In this document: piece by piece, positions 8,340-17,481 of the stretch
Layout of the letters: every line of letters begins with the position of its first letter
Position numbering within the stretch: position 1 is the stretch's first letter
Origin: Lachnospiraceae bacterium
GTDB lineage: Bacteria > Bacillota > Clostridia > Lachnospirales > Lachnospiraceae
Direction of reading: 5' to 3'
DNA: 45,287 nucleotides
Assembly: GCA_022799355.1 (NCBI GenBank)
Contig: JAAWOG010000025.1
Coordinates: 1-45,287, forward strand
Notes under the pieces: model-generated
Told to the model about the DNA's origin: nothing
Databases searched by the model: none
What the model saw: the letters and a program-made list of their open reading frames with translations, nothing else
Position numbers and translations under genes: made by a program

Positions 8340-8541
8340 TCATTCGGATTCTTCTCTGTATTCAAAGACAAACCACTTTTCATTCATATAAATCTCTATT
8401 GTATCGTCTGCTCCATACTGATAACCAAATCCGCTTCCAAAATTAGACTGATTATCTTCTGTTGGAATTTCACTTCCATCGACAGTTGACGTTATTTCTC
8501 CATCCATATTGCCACAACGTGTATCAACGGTGGGCCGAACA
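8340..8541 (-). pseudogene. Decayed 3' end of an unrecognised gene
   Basis: Reading the minus strand back from a TGA at 8342-8340 gives about 65 codons without a stop. The sequence is protein-like, including VDTRCGNMDGEITSTVDG, a Gly/Tyr-rich GSGFGYQYGADD stretch and an ending with KWFVFEYREESE. The frame runs into the 3' end of the thioesterase gene in a different phase, and there is no upstream start with a ribosome binding site. An internal ATG in NMDGE would give only about 55 residues. This is best read as the C-terminal remnant of a larger gene left at a recombination junction. I do not recognise the family. Confidence 0.5.
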
Positions 8542-8955
8542 TTATTCGGACCGTGCCAGAGAGGAAAGAACCTGATGAAAATCAGGAAATTCTCTGTTTA
8601 ACCGTATGGGCTTTCCGGTTTCATCCGTAAAACAATGTTCGGAATGTCCGGTGCAGACGGTTTTTCCATCCGCGTTTTTCATCTCATAGTCCAGTTTAAG
8701 CCGGACGCCCTTCCACTCCGCCACGGAAACATGGATCATGATTTCATCTGAGAAAGTGGTGCTGATTTTGTAGCTGCATGACACGGCTGTCACAGGGGAA
8801 ATGATCCCCAGGGATTCTAGTTTCTGATAATCCCATCCGATTTGACTCAAAAAGTCAATGCGGGCTTCCTCCATCCATCTGATGTAGTTGGAGTGGTGGG
8901 TGATCCTCATCTTGTCGGTTTCATAGTATTGAACGGTATGTTTGTATTCTTTCAC
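8542..8955 (-). CDS. Acyl-CoA thioesterase of the hotdog fold (4HBT/YbgC-like)
   Basis: A 137-residue single hotdog-fold protein. The N-terminal YYETDKMRITHHSNYIRWMEEARIDFL block is the 4HBT signature: the D/H-containing loop followed by the long hotdog helix starting at the catalytic-region residues. Such enzymes hydrolyse acyl-CoA thioesters; the substrate is not predictable here. The start is GTG at 8955 behind GGGAGG. A promoter lies at 9028-9056. The C-terminus (SSLARSE) abuts the gene remnant at 8340-8541, so the last residues may be altered by the junction. Confidence 0.85.
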   Translation of the reverse strand: MKEYKHTVQYYETDKMRITHHSNYIRWMEEARIDFLSQIGWDYQKLESLGIISPVTAVSCSYKISTTFSDEIMIHVSVAEWKGVRLKLDYEMKNADGKTVCTGHSEHCFTDETGKPIRLNREFPDFHQVLSSLARSE

Positions 8956-9027
8956 AGGAGCGCCTCCCTTATAGACTTTTTATGGTTTTAAATTATGGTT
9001 TTTTGCGGTTTTAAAACAGATGGTTTG

Positions 9028-9056
9028 ATTTTATCATAAGTATTTTGCGGATTCAA
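9028..9056 (-). promoter_or_regulatory. Promoter of the thioesterase gene
   Basis: On the minus strand, TTGAAT (9056-9051), a 17-bp spacer and TAAAAT (9033-9028), about 73 nt before the GTG start. Confidence 0.5.
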
Positions 9057-9216
9057 TGGGATGCGGCCGGATTTTTGTATGCGGATGTCTCTGAATGGGA
9101 TATTTTCCTATCCAAATAAACAAACGGATTATATCTTTGTTCATTGATTCGGGAAAGAAAAGTGATTTAATATTTTTCTATGGAATACTAAGCACGGATG
9201 AAAACGGAGGTACCGG

Positions 9217-10038
9217 ATGTCCTATTTTAAGACAAATGACGGAGTGTCGCTGTATTACGACATAAGAGGAGAGGGAAAGCCGCTTCTGATGGTACAGGGG
9301 TGGACGTTTACCGCAAAACTCTGGGAGAAAAACGCAGAAAAGATAGCGGAACGCTGTCAGGTGATCCGTATGGATAACCGGGGGCACGGGGAATCCGAAA
9401 AAGTTATGTACTCCCACTGCATTGCCAGATATGCCATGGACGTAAAAAATCTTCTGGATGAACTGGAGCTTGAAGATGTGACGGTGCTGGGCAGTTCCAT
9501 GGGCGCCGCCGTACTCTGGAGTTACCTGCAGTTATTCGGCAACCACCGGGTGTCCGGGCTGATCTGCGTGGATCAGTCACCATGTCAGTACAATGCTCCC
9601 GACTGGAAGTGGGGACAGAACAACTGTTATGATGTGGAGAGTTTTATCAGGACCTGTGACCGGATACTGTATGATCCAAGAGGGGCGGCGGAGCAGATGG
9701 CACAGGGAGTATTGTATCGGGAGGCGGCGCCGGAAGAGATAAAAATGATCGCGGATGAGATCTGCAAATGTCCGGGACCGGTACGCATTCAGATTATGCG
9801 GGATCATACAAATCTGGACTGGAGGGATTTTATTCCCCATATTACGCTGCCGACGCTGGTTATGGTGGCGAGAAAGAGCGCCGTATTTCCCTGGCAGGGA
9901 TGCGCCTGGGCAGGAGAGCATATACCGGGCGCAAAGCTTGTTTTTTTCGAGAAATCAGGGCATATGATCTACTGGGAGGAAGCGGAAAAATTCAATGAGA
10001 CCGTGGCGGAGTTCGTTTGCGGCGGTAAGGATAAATAA
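9217..10038 (+). CDS. Alpha/beta hydrolase
   Basis: A 273-residue cytosolic hydrolase of the alpha/beta fold. The oxyanion strand ends in MVQGWTF, and the nucleophile elbow is GSSMGA (Ser in the G-x-S-x-G context, about residue 94). A late Asp and the catalytic His in KSGHMIYWEE (about residue 250) complete a triad. It resembles the 3-oxoadipate enol-lactonase/esterase branch, but the substrate cannot be told. It has its own GGAGG site 6 nt before the ATG. It converges with the PucR gene (14-nt gap). A hairpin inside the 3' end of that gene (10085-10120) probably terminates both. Confidence 0.88.
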   Translation: MSYFKTNDGVSLYYDIRGEGKPLLMVQGWTFTAKLWEKNAEKIAERCQVIRMDNRGHGESEKVMYSHCIARYAMDVKNLLDELELEDVTVLGSSMGAAVLWSYLQLFGNHRVSGLICVDQSPCQYNAPDWKWGQNNCYDVESFIRTCDRILYDPRGAAEQMAQGVLYREAAPEEIKMIADEICKCPGPVRIQIMRDHTNLDWRDFIPHITLPTLVMVARKSAVFPWQGCAWAGEHIPGAKLVFFEKSGHMIYWEEAEKFNETVAEFVCGGKDK

Positions 10039-10051
10039 GGAAGCCGGCAAA

Positions 10052-11689
10052 TTATTCTTTTTTTCTGATATTGTGATACTGCAGACAGATCAGGATGGTC
10101 AAAAGATCATCCTGATCTGTTATTTCAAGTCCGGTGATATTAGAGAACTGTTCCAGACGGTAGCGGATCGTATTGTGGTGCACATTCAAAATTCTGGAAG
10201 CTTCCCGGTAATTAAAGCCGCACTCAACATAAACTTTCAGGGTTTCCAGAATATTATCCTGTACCGTGGTATCTACCTGGGAGAGGGAGGAGAAAAATTC
10301 TCTGTAAAACTCAGGAAGCCTGTCATAAATGCCCGGCTGCAGCAAAAGAAAAGAAGCACCGATATCATGGATATGCATCAGGGCGGGATGGTAGAGGGCC
10401 GTTTTGTCCTTCATGGTATTCATCAGAGCCAGGGTGTCCTGATATTTTGCGGGAATTTCCTCCCAGCTCTGTGCGGCCTGCCCGATCAGAATATGTATGG
10501 CACGGTCCGGAAAGGCGGTCTGGAGTACGGACTGAATCCGTTTTCCGTATTGCCTGCTGTATGTGACGATATCGTGATAAGTATTCCAGAGGGAATTGAT
10601 GGGGATCAGGAAACGGAAAAGCCCGTCCTGCCCGATGCTGGAATGAATATTGTATTTCTGATAGAGCTGTTCAAAACAGTTATGTACTTTGGCGTTGTAG
10701 ATGGAGATATCCTGATAATCCTGACCGCAGGAGGAGGCAAGCTGCGCCAGCACGGGAGAATATTTCAGCCATGGATCAATCTGCAGTGCGGCAGCTTCCT
10801 CTTTTGCGGCGCAGGTGTCTTTGCCGAACAAATTTTCCAGCAGAAAATTTTTCTTATGAATCAGGTCTTTTTGTTTTTTCCGCATATCAAAGATGGATTC
10901 GCTGATCAGCAAAGTGGCGTAGATCAGCATATTCAGTTTTCCGTTATCTTCGATTCCCGGTGCATTCCATAATATCAGCATCTGATAATCGTCCAGATTC
11001 AGCGTGGATACGAGAAGATTGACTTTGGTGTCATTTCTTCCGGAGTAAAAAAGAGCTGTTTCGTCTCCGAGATAGTGTTCCTCACTGATTGCTTCCCGAA
11101 AGAAATTTTCATCCAAAGAAAGGGGACACTGAAACCCTGTCGGGTAATTGAGGCAGGATTTGGTTTCGACATTTGCCAGTGTAATCGGGTGGTTGAGGAT
11201 CGTACTGGCGCTGTTCAGCAGGTCGGTAATGGACTGGGATTTCTGAATGGCACGTAAAAGCTGGCTGTATACATTGATAAAAGAGGAGGTATCGTCGGAG
11301 GACATGGAGATATTCAGAATCAGAGGGTTTAGGATGTCATTCCATGAAAATCTGCTGGGAATGAAAATCAAAGGCAGCCCATATCGATTGGCAAGGGCTT
11401 TGCATTCTTCGGGAATATCCTGAATATATCGGAACATCTTGATGCCAAGGGCGGCGGCATGCCTGTTGTAGAGTTCCCGGATAATCTCCATAAGAATATC
11501 CGTATTGTTCATAAAGATATAGCCGGTTGTTAAAACAAACTCCCCGGTGCGTACATATTTGATGGAATCGGGGGCATCCAGAACACCGGCGCACAGGATT
11601 CTTGTGGAAAGCCCGTCATGTCCGGCGAGGACTTCCATATCGGAAAAAGGATACATATGCTGAATATCAAGAAAAGTACTGTAACTCAT
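10052..11689 (-). CDS. PucR-family transcriptional regulator
   Basis: A 545-residue regulator. An N-terminal PucR-type ligand domain (about residues 8-125, beginning FLDIQHMYPFSDMEVLAGHDGL) is followed by a GGDEF-like/CdaR middle region and a C-terminal PucR HTH (HTH_30). The HTH is visible as FNYREASRILNVHHNTIRYRL, about residues 497-517. PucR/CdaR-type proteins are usually activators of neighbouring catabolic genes that respond to the substrate or an intermediate. It is divergent from the long catabolic gene run starting at 11915, so it is its likely regulator. An inverted repeat in its own promoter (11745-11763) suggests autoregulation. Confidence 0.9.
   Translation of the reverse strand: MSYSTFLDIQHMYPFSDMEVLAGHDGLSTRILCAGVLDAPDSIKYVRTGEFVLTTGYIFMNNTDILMEIIRELYNRHAAALGIKMFRYIQDIPEECKALANRYGLPLIFIPSRFSWNDILNPLILNISMSSDDTSSFINVYSQLLRAIQKSQSITDLLNSASTILNHPITLANVETKSCLNYPTGFQCPLSLDENFFREAISEEHYLGDETALFYSGRNDTKVNLLVSTLNLDDYQMLILWNAPGIEDNGKLNMLIYATLLISESIFDMRKKQKDLIHKKNFLLENLFGKDTCAAKEEAAALQIDPWLKYSPVLAQLASSCGQDYQDISIYNAKVHNCFEQLYQKYNIHSSIGQDGLFRFLIPINSLWNTYHDIVTYSRQYGKRIQSVLQTAFPDRAIHILIGQAAQSWEEIPAKYQDTLALMNTMKDKTALYHPALMHIHDIGASFLLLQPGIYDRLPEFYREFFSSLSQVDTTVQDNILETLKVYVECGFNYREASRILNVHHNTIRYRLEQFSNITGLEITDQDDLLTILICLQYHNIRKKE
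10085..10120. terminator. Strong hairpin within the 3' coding end of the PucR gene
   Basis: A perfect 13-bp inverted repeat (ACAGATCAGGATG / CATCCTGATCTGT), extendable by three more pairs to an AAAA loop, followed by TATTT on the plus strand. It lies between convergent genes and probably ends transcription of the hydrolase gene while also coding for the regulator's last residues. Confidence 0.65.
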
Positions 11690-11742
11690 ATTGATAAAGG
11701 CGTAACGCCAAACCTCCTGAAAATGTAATGATGCTTGAAACT

Positions 11743-11772
11743 ATGATACAGCATACTTGTATCTTTGGTCAA
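11743..11772 (-). promoter_or_regulatory. Promoter and candidate operator of the PucR gene
   Basis: On the minus strand, TTGACC (11772-11767), an 18-bp spacer and TATCAT (11748-11743). The spacer contains an inverted repeat GATACA-N7-TGTATC (11745-11763) that overlaps the -10 box. A possible plus-strand -10 (TAAAAT, 11795-11800) for the divergent operon lies about 30 bp away, so a regulator bound here could control both directions. Confidence 0.45.
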
Positions 11773-11914
11773 TGCTTTTTCGGACACGTTAGGATAAAAT
11801 AAACGAAAATCCGACAGGCAGAAAACAACAGGGAGAAACAATACGGGACAGTTTCATGAAAGGTTCTGCGACATCAGCCTGGACGAGGACCGGAAGGGGA
11901 AAGAAGGACTGGAA

Positions 11915-12943
11915 ATGAAAGCATTGATGAAGATGGGACGATGGCAGGATAAGGGGAATATGCGGCTTCGTGAGACGGAGCGCCCCGTGCCCGGAGCGGA
12001 CGAGGTACTGATCCGGGTAAAGGCGGCGGGAATATGCGGAACGGATATGAAGATATGGCAGGGTATGACATGGAGCAACCCGCCGGTAATTCTGGGACAT
12101 GAGTACTCCGGTGTGATCGAGGAGGTGGGGAGTGAGGTGAAATGCCTTATGCCCGGGGACCGGGTGGTGAGCGAGACGGCTCAGAGTGTCTGCGGCGTCT
12201 GCGAATACTGCAGGACGGGGAAGGAGTTGATGTGCGATAAACGGCTCTCCATCGGGTATGGCGTAAACGGTGCGATGGCGGAATATATCAAAGTACGGCA
12301 GGGTATCGTCCACAGGATTCCGGACACACTGAGTTTTGAGAAGGCGGCACTCTGCGAACCCTTAGCGGTGGCGCTGCACGCGCTCTTTGACCACACGAAT
12401 CTGACGGCTTCGGATAAGGTGCTGATTACAGGACCGGGCGCAATAGGGCAGTTAGTCGCACAGGCGGCAAAATCCGCAGGCGCAGCGGCGTATCTTGCGG
12501 GGCTTGCAAAAGATCAGGCAAGGCTGGATGCGGCAAAAAAGGCGGGAGTGGATATGACGCTGACGGATCTGTCCGGGGAGGCGGTAAAAGAGATCACGGG
12601 AGGGAAGGGGTTCGATGTGGTGCTGGACTGCAGCGGTGCGGAACAGGCGATCCGTCAGGGGATGAGGAGCGTGAAAAAGACCGGGACATTTATTCAGGTG
12701 GGCCTGACAAAACCGGAATTGACAATAGATTACTCCCTGCTTACCGAAAAGGAAATCCGGATCGTCGGAACCTTTGGACACAGATGGCATAACTGGGAGA
12801 TGGCAATCGATCTGATGGAGAGCAAAAAGGTGAATACGGATCATCTGATTACCGGAACATACCCCCTTAGTAAGTGGGAGCAGGGTTTTACGGATATGCA
12901 GGAGGGCAGAGGAATCAAGATTCTGCTCTGTCCTGAACAATGA
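11915..12943 (+). CDS. Zinc-dependent medium-chain alcohol dehydrogenase (first)
   Basis: A 342-residue NAD(P)-dependent polyol or alcohol dehydrogenase of the sorbitol/threonine dehydrogenase branch. The catalytic zinc loop is GICGTDMKIW with GHEYSG (GHE). The structural zinc lobe is CGVCEYCRTGKELMC (four Cys). The Rossmann motif is GPGAIGQL. It is the first gene of the long run. The start follows a GAAGGA site about 6 nt upstream. It and the next gene are paralogues lying head to tail (13-nt gap). Such enzymes typically oxidise a secondary hydroxyl to a ketone, which would suit production of a ketose for the transketolase encoded downstream. The substrate is inferred only. Confidence 0.9.
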   Translation: MKALMKMGRWQDKGNMRLRETERPVPGADEVLIRVKAAGICGTDMKIWQGMTWSNPPVILGHEYSGVIEEVGSEVKCLMPGDRVVSETAQSVCGVCEYCRTGKELMCDKRLSIGYGVNGAMAEYIKVRQGIVHRIPDTLSFEKAALCEPLAVALHALFDHTNLTASDKVLITGPGAIGQLVAQAAKSAGAAAYLAGLAKDQARLDAAKKAGVDMTLTDLSGEAVKEITGGKGFDVVLDCSGAEQAIRQGMRSVKKTGTFIQVGLTKPELTIDYSLLTEKEIRIVGTFGHRWHNWEMAIDLMESKKVNTDHLITGTYPLSKWEQGFTDMQEGRGIKILLCPEQ

Positions 12944-12956
12944 GGAGGCGGGAGAC

Positions 12957-14003
12957 ATGAAAGCGATTATCAATTATGAAAATGGTTCCCGGAAGGTGAG
13001 CTATATGGAGGCTGATACGCCGGAGCCGGCTGCGGGACAGGTGAGGATCAAAGTGGCATACTGCGGTATCTGCGGAACGGATCTTCATATTTTTGAGGGA
13101 GACGGCGGTTATCCGACAAAACCGCCGGTCATACTGGGACATGAGGTTTCGGGCGTTGTGGAAGCTGTGGGAGAGGGGGCAGATCCCTCCTGGCTTGGGA
13201 AAAGAGTTGTCAGCGAGACCTATTATCATACCTGCGGGCGCTGTATGTACTGCAGGAGCGGACACGGAAACCTGTGCCCGGAGAAAAAATCGATCGGCAG
13301 CGCAGTAAACGGCGGGATGGCGGAATATGTGATTGTTCCGGAAAAAAATCTGCATCCGATCCCGGAAGGCATCAGCTTAAGGGAGGCGGCAATGACGGAG
13401 CCTCTTGCCTGCTGTGTGCAGGGGGTTCTGGAATTTGGAAATATCTGTCCGGGTGACCGGGTGCTGATTACCGGTCCCGGTGCTATCGGGCTGATGTGCC
13501 TGCAGGTTGCGGTGAGTGCCGGAGCGGTGGTGATCGTTGCGGGAACCGCCGTGGATAAAGAAAGGCTGGAACTGGCAAAAGAGTTGGGGGCGGCAGAGAC
13601 CGTTTACTCTGACCGGCCTGATGCCGGGGAGAAGATCGCGGCATTTTGCGCACCTTTCGGGGCGGATATCGTTTTTGATTGTTCCGGTGCGGGGGCGGCG
13701 ATAAACATGGGGCTTCATGTGATCAGAAAAGGCGGGCGTTATGTGCAGGTGGGACTGACGGGAAAGCCTGTGGAACTGGATATGAACCTTATCACATTAA
13801 AGGAACTTTCCGTCATGGGAACCTATGCTCAGAAACCGCAGTGGTGGGTGAAAGCACTGGACCTGGTGGAAAGGGGAGAGGTAAAGCTGGAGCCGTTGAT
13901 CAGTGATGTTTATCCGCTGGAAGAATGGAAAAAAGCATTTGACGGGTATCGGCATAAAACAGGTTTTAAATATTTACTGGAAGCCGCCGGAGAAGATGTA
14001 TGA
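12957..14003 (+). CDS. Zinc-dependent medium-chain alcohol dehydrogenase (second)
   Basis: A 348-residue paralogue of the gene before it. It has the catalytic zinc loop YCGICGTDLHIFEG with GHEVSG, the structural zinc Cys cluster CGRCMYCRSGHGNLC, and the Rossmann motif GPGAIGLM (about residue 174). The SVMGTYAQKP block near the C-terminus is typical of sorbitol/threonine dehydrogenase-like enzymes. The ATG at 12957 has GAGGAGG upstream. With two closely related dehydrogenases side by side, the enzyme could be heteromeric, or the two could act on successive hydroxyls or epimers of the imported substrate. Confidence 0.9.
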   Translation: MKAIINYENGSRKVSYMEADTPEPAAGQVRIKVAYCGICGTDLHIFEGDGGYPTKPPVILGHEVSGVVEAVGEGADPSWLGKRVVSETYYHTCGRCMYCRSGHGNLCPEKKSIGSAVNGGMAEYVIVPEKNLHPIPEGISLREAAMTEPLACCVQGVLEFGNICPGDRVLITGPGAIGLMCLQVAVSAGAVVIVAGTAVDKERLELAKELGAAETVYSDRPDAGEKIAAFCAPFGADIVFDCSGAGAAINMGLHVIRKGGRYVQVGLTGKPVELDMNLITLKELSVMGTYAQKPQWWVKALDLVERGEVKLEPLISDVYPLEEWKKAFDGYRHKTGFKYLLEAAGEDV

Positions 14004-14076
14004 GGGGTGATTTCGGCAGGGGTATAGAAATATTTAAAATACAAAAACTACTATATTTAAAGGAGGAAAAAGAAAT

Positions 14077-15429
14077 ATGTGTAAAGAAAAAGTGAAGCGT
14101 CTGTTAAGTCTTGTACTTGCGGCAGTGATGACAGTGAGTATGACAGCCGGCTGCGGAAACAGTGGTTCCGCTACGGAGGATTCTTCTGCGAATGGCACGG
14201 AGGAAACAAATGTACGGGCGGAAGATCCTGCTGCATCCGGCGATGTGGTAAAGATCGGCAGTTTATGGCCTCTGACCGGAGGTTCGGCGACGATCGGACA
14301 GCAGCATGCGGACGGGGCTGAGGCGGCTGTCAGGGAGATCAATGAAAACGGCGGTATCAAATCCATGGGCGGTGCGCAGATCCGGCTTGTTGTGGCGGAT
14401 ACGGAAACGGCGGCCGACAAAGCTTCCGTAGCCTGTGAACGCCTGATCACAGATGATAAAGTGAGCATGATCATCGGGGCGTATAACAGTACCTGCTGTA
14501 TTTCTTCTTCCGAGGTTGCCCAGAAATATTCCATTCCCTATATTTCTCAGGGGGGTGTGGCGACAGCGGTTACGGACAGAGGCTACGATTATGTGTACCG
14601 TATCAATAATACCGCAACCTATGATGTGCTTGAGATGATCACGGCACTTGATACGATCTGTGAGGAAAATAATCTGGACACGCTGACCTACGCCCTTGTA
14701 TATGAAAATTCCGACTGGGGCGCTGACAATGCCCGTATATGGAAAGAAGCGGCGGATGAGAGAGGATGGACCTGTGTGTTGGATGAACCGGTTACCAACG
14801 GCCAGGCGGATATGACATCTCAGGTACTTAAGGTGAAAGATTCCGGGGCGGATGTTCTCAACGTTTCTTTCTATACGGATGATTCCATCGTATTCTCAAA
14901 CGCGCTCTATGCCAACCAGGTGGATATTCCCTGGGGCGTATGGTCCGTGGGCGGCGGCTGGCAGGATGCGGCTTTCTTTGAAGCCCTCGACCAGGATGTC
15001 TACAATTATCATTTTGTACAGGAAGACTGGGATATGTGCGGCGTCCAGAACCATGAGTGGATTCAGGAGATTGCGGCAGAATGCAAAGACACATATGGGT
15101 ATGAGATGACGTCCTTCTTCGCCCAGGGCTGGACGGCGGCATATGTGGCATACTATGCGCTGGAGGCTGCGGGCACTACGGATTCCGAGCCGCTCCGGGA
15201 TGCCATCAAGGGGATTGAGCTGCATAATGACGGCACTGACAGGGCGCTTCTGAGCGGCTATTCGGCAATCGTATTTGATGAGAAAAACCAGAATACGTTT
15301 GACGGCGGCGCTACCGGCGGTACCATCGTACAGTATCAGGATGGAGTTGCGGTTCCGTTATATCCCGCTGAACACAGTGTGGAAGGAAATACACCTGTTC
15401 TGCCCATACCTTCTTTCGGTGAGAGGTAA
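14077..15429 (+). CDS. ABC transporter substrate-binding lipoprotein (Liv/Peripla_BP_6 type)
   Basis: A 450-residue extracytoplasmic solute receptor anchored by lipid. The signal peptide ends in the lipobox TAGC, with Cys26 as the lipidated residue, followed by a Ser/Glu-rich linker. The mature part starts VKIGSLWPLTGGSATIG, typical of the type I periplasmic binding fold (LivJ/AmiC/UrtA relatives). The next four genes encode the matching permeases and ATPases. Relatives of this receptor class bind amino acids, amides, urea, short acids and some polyols, so the ligand is open. It has a very strong site (AAAGGAGG) before the ATG. The hairpin after it may let its mRNA accumulate over that of the permeases. 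Confidence 0.93.
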   Translation: MCKEKVKRLLSLVLAAVMTVSMTAGCGNSGSATEDSSANGTEETNVRAEDPAASGDVVKIGSLWPLTGGSATIGQQHADGAEAAVREINENGGIKSMGGAQIRLVVADTETAADKASVACERLITDDKVSMIIGAYNSTCCISSSEVAQKYSIPYISQGGVATAVTDRGYDYVYRINNTATYDVLEMITALDTICEENNLDTLTYALVYENSDWGADNARIWKEAADERGWTCVLDEPVTNGQADMTSQVLKVKDSGADVLNVSFYTDDSIVFSNALYANQVDIPWGVWSVGGGWQDAAFFEALDQDVYNYHFVQEDWDMCGVQNHEWIQEIAAECKDTYGYEMTSFFAQGWTAAYVAYYALEAAGTTDSEPLRDAIKGIELHNDGTDRALLSGYSAIVFDEKNQNTFDGGATGGTIVQYQDGVAVPLYPAEHSVEGNTPVLPIPSFGER

Positions 15430-15479
15430 TAAGCGGCGTGCGCTGCTGACTACGGGGTTAGCCGCAACATAAAAAAGCA

Positions 15480-15518
15480 GGCGGCAGGGGGAGATAAGTC
15501 CCTCCTCCCGATGCCGCC
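15480..15518 (+). terminator. Intercistronic hairpin after the binding-protein gene
   Basis: GGCGGCA pairs with TGCCGCC, with an inner GGGGAG/CTCC stem. No U-run follows. This is the usual position for a hairpin that protects the binding-protein mRNA or partly ends transcription before the permease genes. Confidence 0.5.
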
Positions 15519-15538
15519 CGCAGGGAAAGGAAAGTAGG

Positions 15539-16432
15539 ATGAATAATATATTTATAGCGGTTTTACACGGATTAATCCTTGGCGGAGCATACAGTTTGAT
15601 AGCCGTCGGACTGAGCGTTATCTTCGGCGTTGTGCGCATCATCAATTTTTCTCACGGCGCCATGCTGATGGCTTCCGCCTTTGCGTACTATGAACTGTTT
15701 ACACGTTTCCATGTCGATCCGTTTTTTGCGATGTTTGTGATCGCTCCGGCATTTTTTATCATTGGCTTTCTTTTGCAGAAGGTGGTGATCCGCCCGCTGC
15801 TGATCCGTGAGAGCGCCAGTGTGCTGGAACCTACCAGCGTTATGCTCTTTACGATCGGGCTGGATTATGCGATCTGCAACCTTTACTTAATGATATATAC
15901 TTCAAGATATAAAACGCTGAATACATGGTCCTATAAGAATTATTTCAGGGCTTTTGACAACAGCTTTGTGACACAGTATTCGAGGCTGATTGCTTTTATC
16001 CTGTGTTTCGTGGTGGCATTCGGGCTCTGGTTTATCATCAACAGGACGGAACTGGGAAAGAAAATTCGTGCCGTCTCCCAGAACCGTGATGCAGCGGCAC
16101 TCTGCGGTGTGGATGTGCACACAACTTACGGTATCGCCTTTGGGCTGGGAACGGCGGCTCTGGCAATTGCAGGCGCGGCAATGTCCTCCTTTTATCTGGT
16201 ATCGCCGTCCGTAGGAAACATATTTGGCACAAAATCGTTTATGATCGTCGTGCTGGGCGGGCTCGGAAGCATCCCCGGCGCAATTGTCGGAGGCATGATC
16301 TTCGGGCTGATTGAGCAGGTGGCCGCGCAGTTTATTCCGTCCACAATGGCGTCCATGCTGTCGTTTGCGGTATTTCTGGTAGTGCTGATCCTGAAACCGG
16401 AAGGGCTTTTGGGGCGAAGGAAAAGAAAGTGA
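15539..16432 (+). CDS. livH: ABC transporter permease, LivH type
   Basis: A 297-residue inner-membrane permease with about eight hydrophobic segments. LivH hallmarks are LILGGAYSLIAVGLSVIFGV at the N-terminus, INFSHGAM, and the EAA-like loop GLGSIPGAIVGGMIFGLIE near the C-terminus. It forms the translocation pore with the LivM-type partner encoded 12 nt downstream. The gene name follows the family; the cargo need not be a branched-chain amino acid, given the dehydrogenase/transketolase context. Confidence 0.93.
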   Translation: MNNIFIAVLHGLILGGAYSLIAVGLSVIFGVVRIINFSHGAMLMASAFAYYELFTRFHVDPFFAMFVIAPAFFIIGFLLQKVVIRPLLIRESASVLEPTSVMLFTIGLDYAICNLYLMIYTSRYKTLNTWSYKNYFRAFDNSFVTQYSRLIAFILCFVVAFGLWFIINRTELGKKIRAVSQNRDAAALCGVDVHTTYGIAFGLGTAALAIAGAAMSSFYLVSPSVGNIFGTKSFMIVVLGGLGSIPGAIVGGMIFGLIEQVAAQFIPSTMASMLSFAVFLVVLILKPEGLLGRRKRK

Positions 16433-16444
16433 GGATTGCAGATA

Positions 16445-17479
16445 ATGACTTATAAAGGAAATTCGATTTTTAAAGGAAAATTTTTCGTCTGGCTGACATT
16501 GATCATGCTTGCAGTCGTACCGCTTTTTTCCGGGCTTTACTGGCAGGGTATTCTGGTGCTGGTCTGTTATTACGCCTATGCGGCTATCGCGTGGAATTTC
16601 ATATGCGGCTATGCGGGGACCATGTCCCTTGGCCATTCGGTCTATATGGGGATCGGCGGATATATTTCCACGATCATACTGGAGACAAAGGGTGTCTCAC
16701 CCTGGATCGGCATGCTTGCAGGCGCAGCCATTGCCATGGTATTGGGTGTGGTGATCAGCTATCCCACCTTCCGGCTGAAAGGACCGTATTTTACGCTTTC
16801 TTCCATCGCCATCGTGGAACTTCTGGGAACCTTTATTTCCAACACGGAGAGTCTTGGCCCTATTCCCATCAAAGGCGGCTCCGGCTGGTCTTTGTCCCAG
16901 ACGGGCAACCAGGCGGCAATGTTTGAATTTTCCGGCAAGCTGCCTTACTTTTACATTGCCTTTGGGCTGATGGTGATCGGACTTTTTGCAACATACCGAA
17001 TGTCCGAAAGTAAGCTCGGATATTATCTGGTGGCAATCAGAAGCGATGATGATGCGGCAAAAAGCCTCGGGATCAATGTGACAAAGTATAAACTGATCGC
17101 CATGGCAATCAGCTGTTTTATGATCTCCATTGCAGGTACCTTTTATGCCCAGTATTTCCGCTATATCGGGCCGGACCGTATTTTCAGCTATGATCTTTCC
17201 GTGCAGGTGGCGCTGATCGCGCTGATCGGAGGACAGGGAACCGTTATGGGACCTATCATAGGCGCCGTTATACTGGTGCCTTTGTCCGAAATGCTGTCCG
17301 CTAAGTTTGCGGGGCAGATGTCGGGGTTGAATCTGTTTCTCTACGGCGTTGTCATGATGCTGGTAGTATATTTCATGCCGCACGGTTTCGGCGAGCATGT
17401 AGTGTCCATACTGCAGAAGGCGGAAGAAAAAATATTCGGCAGAAAAAAAGCCGGGGAGTCAAACGGAAAGGAGAAGTAG
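16445..17479 (+). CDS. livM: ABC transporter permease, LivM type
   Basis: A 344-residue second permease with about nine to ten membrane segments and family blocks [38 protein letters not shown] and [19 protein letters not shown]. The ATG at 16445 was chosen over an in-frame TTG at 16436 because the GAGG site at 16431-16434 suits it. It ends 2 nt before the next start, so translation is tightly coupled. Confidence 0.92.
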   Translation: MTYKGNSIFKGKFFVWLTLIMLAVVPLFSGLYWQGILVLVCYYAYAAIAWNFICGYAGTMSLGHSVYMGIGGYISTIILETKGVSPWIGMLAGAAIAMVLGVVISYPTFRLKGPYFTLSSIAIVELLGTFISNTESLGPIPIKGGSGWSLSQTGNQAAMFEFSGKLPYFYIAFGLMVIGLFATYRMSESKLGYYLVAIRSDDDAAKSLGINVTKYKLIAMAISCFMISIAGTFYAQYFRYIGPDRIFSYDLSVQVALIALIGGQGTVMGPIIGAVILVPLSEMLSAKFAGQMSGLNLFLYGVVMMLVVYFMPHGFGEHVVSILQKAEEKIFGRKKAGESNGKEK

Positions 17480-17481
17480 GC

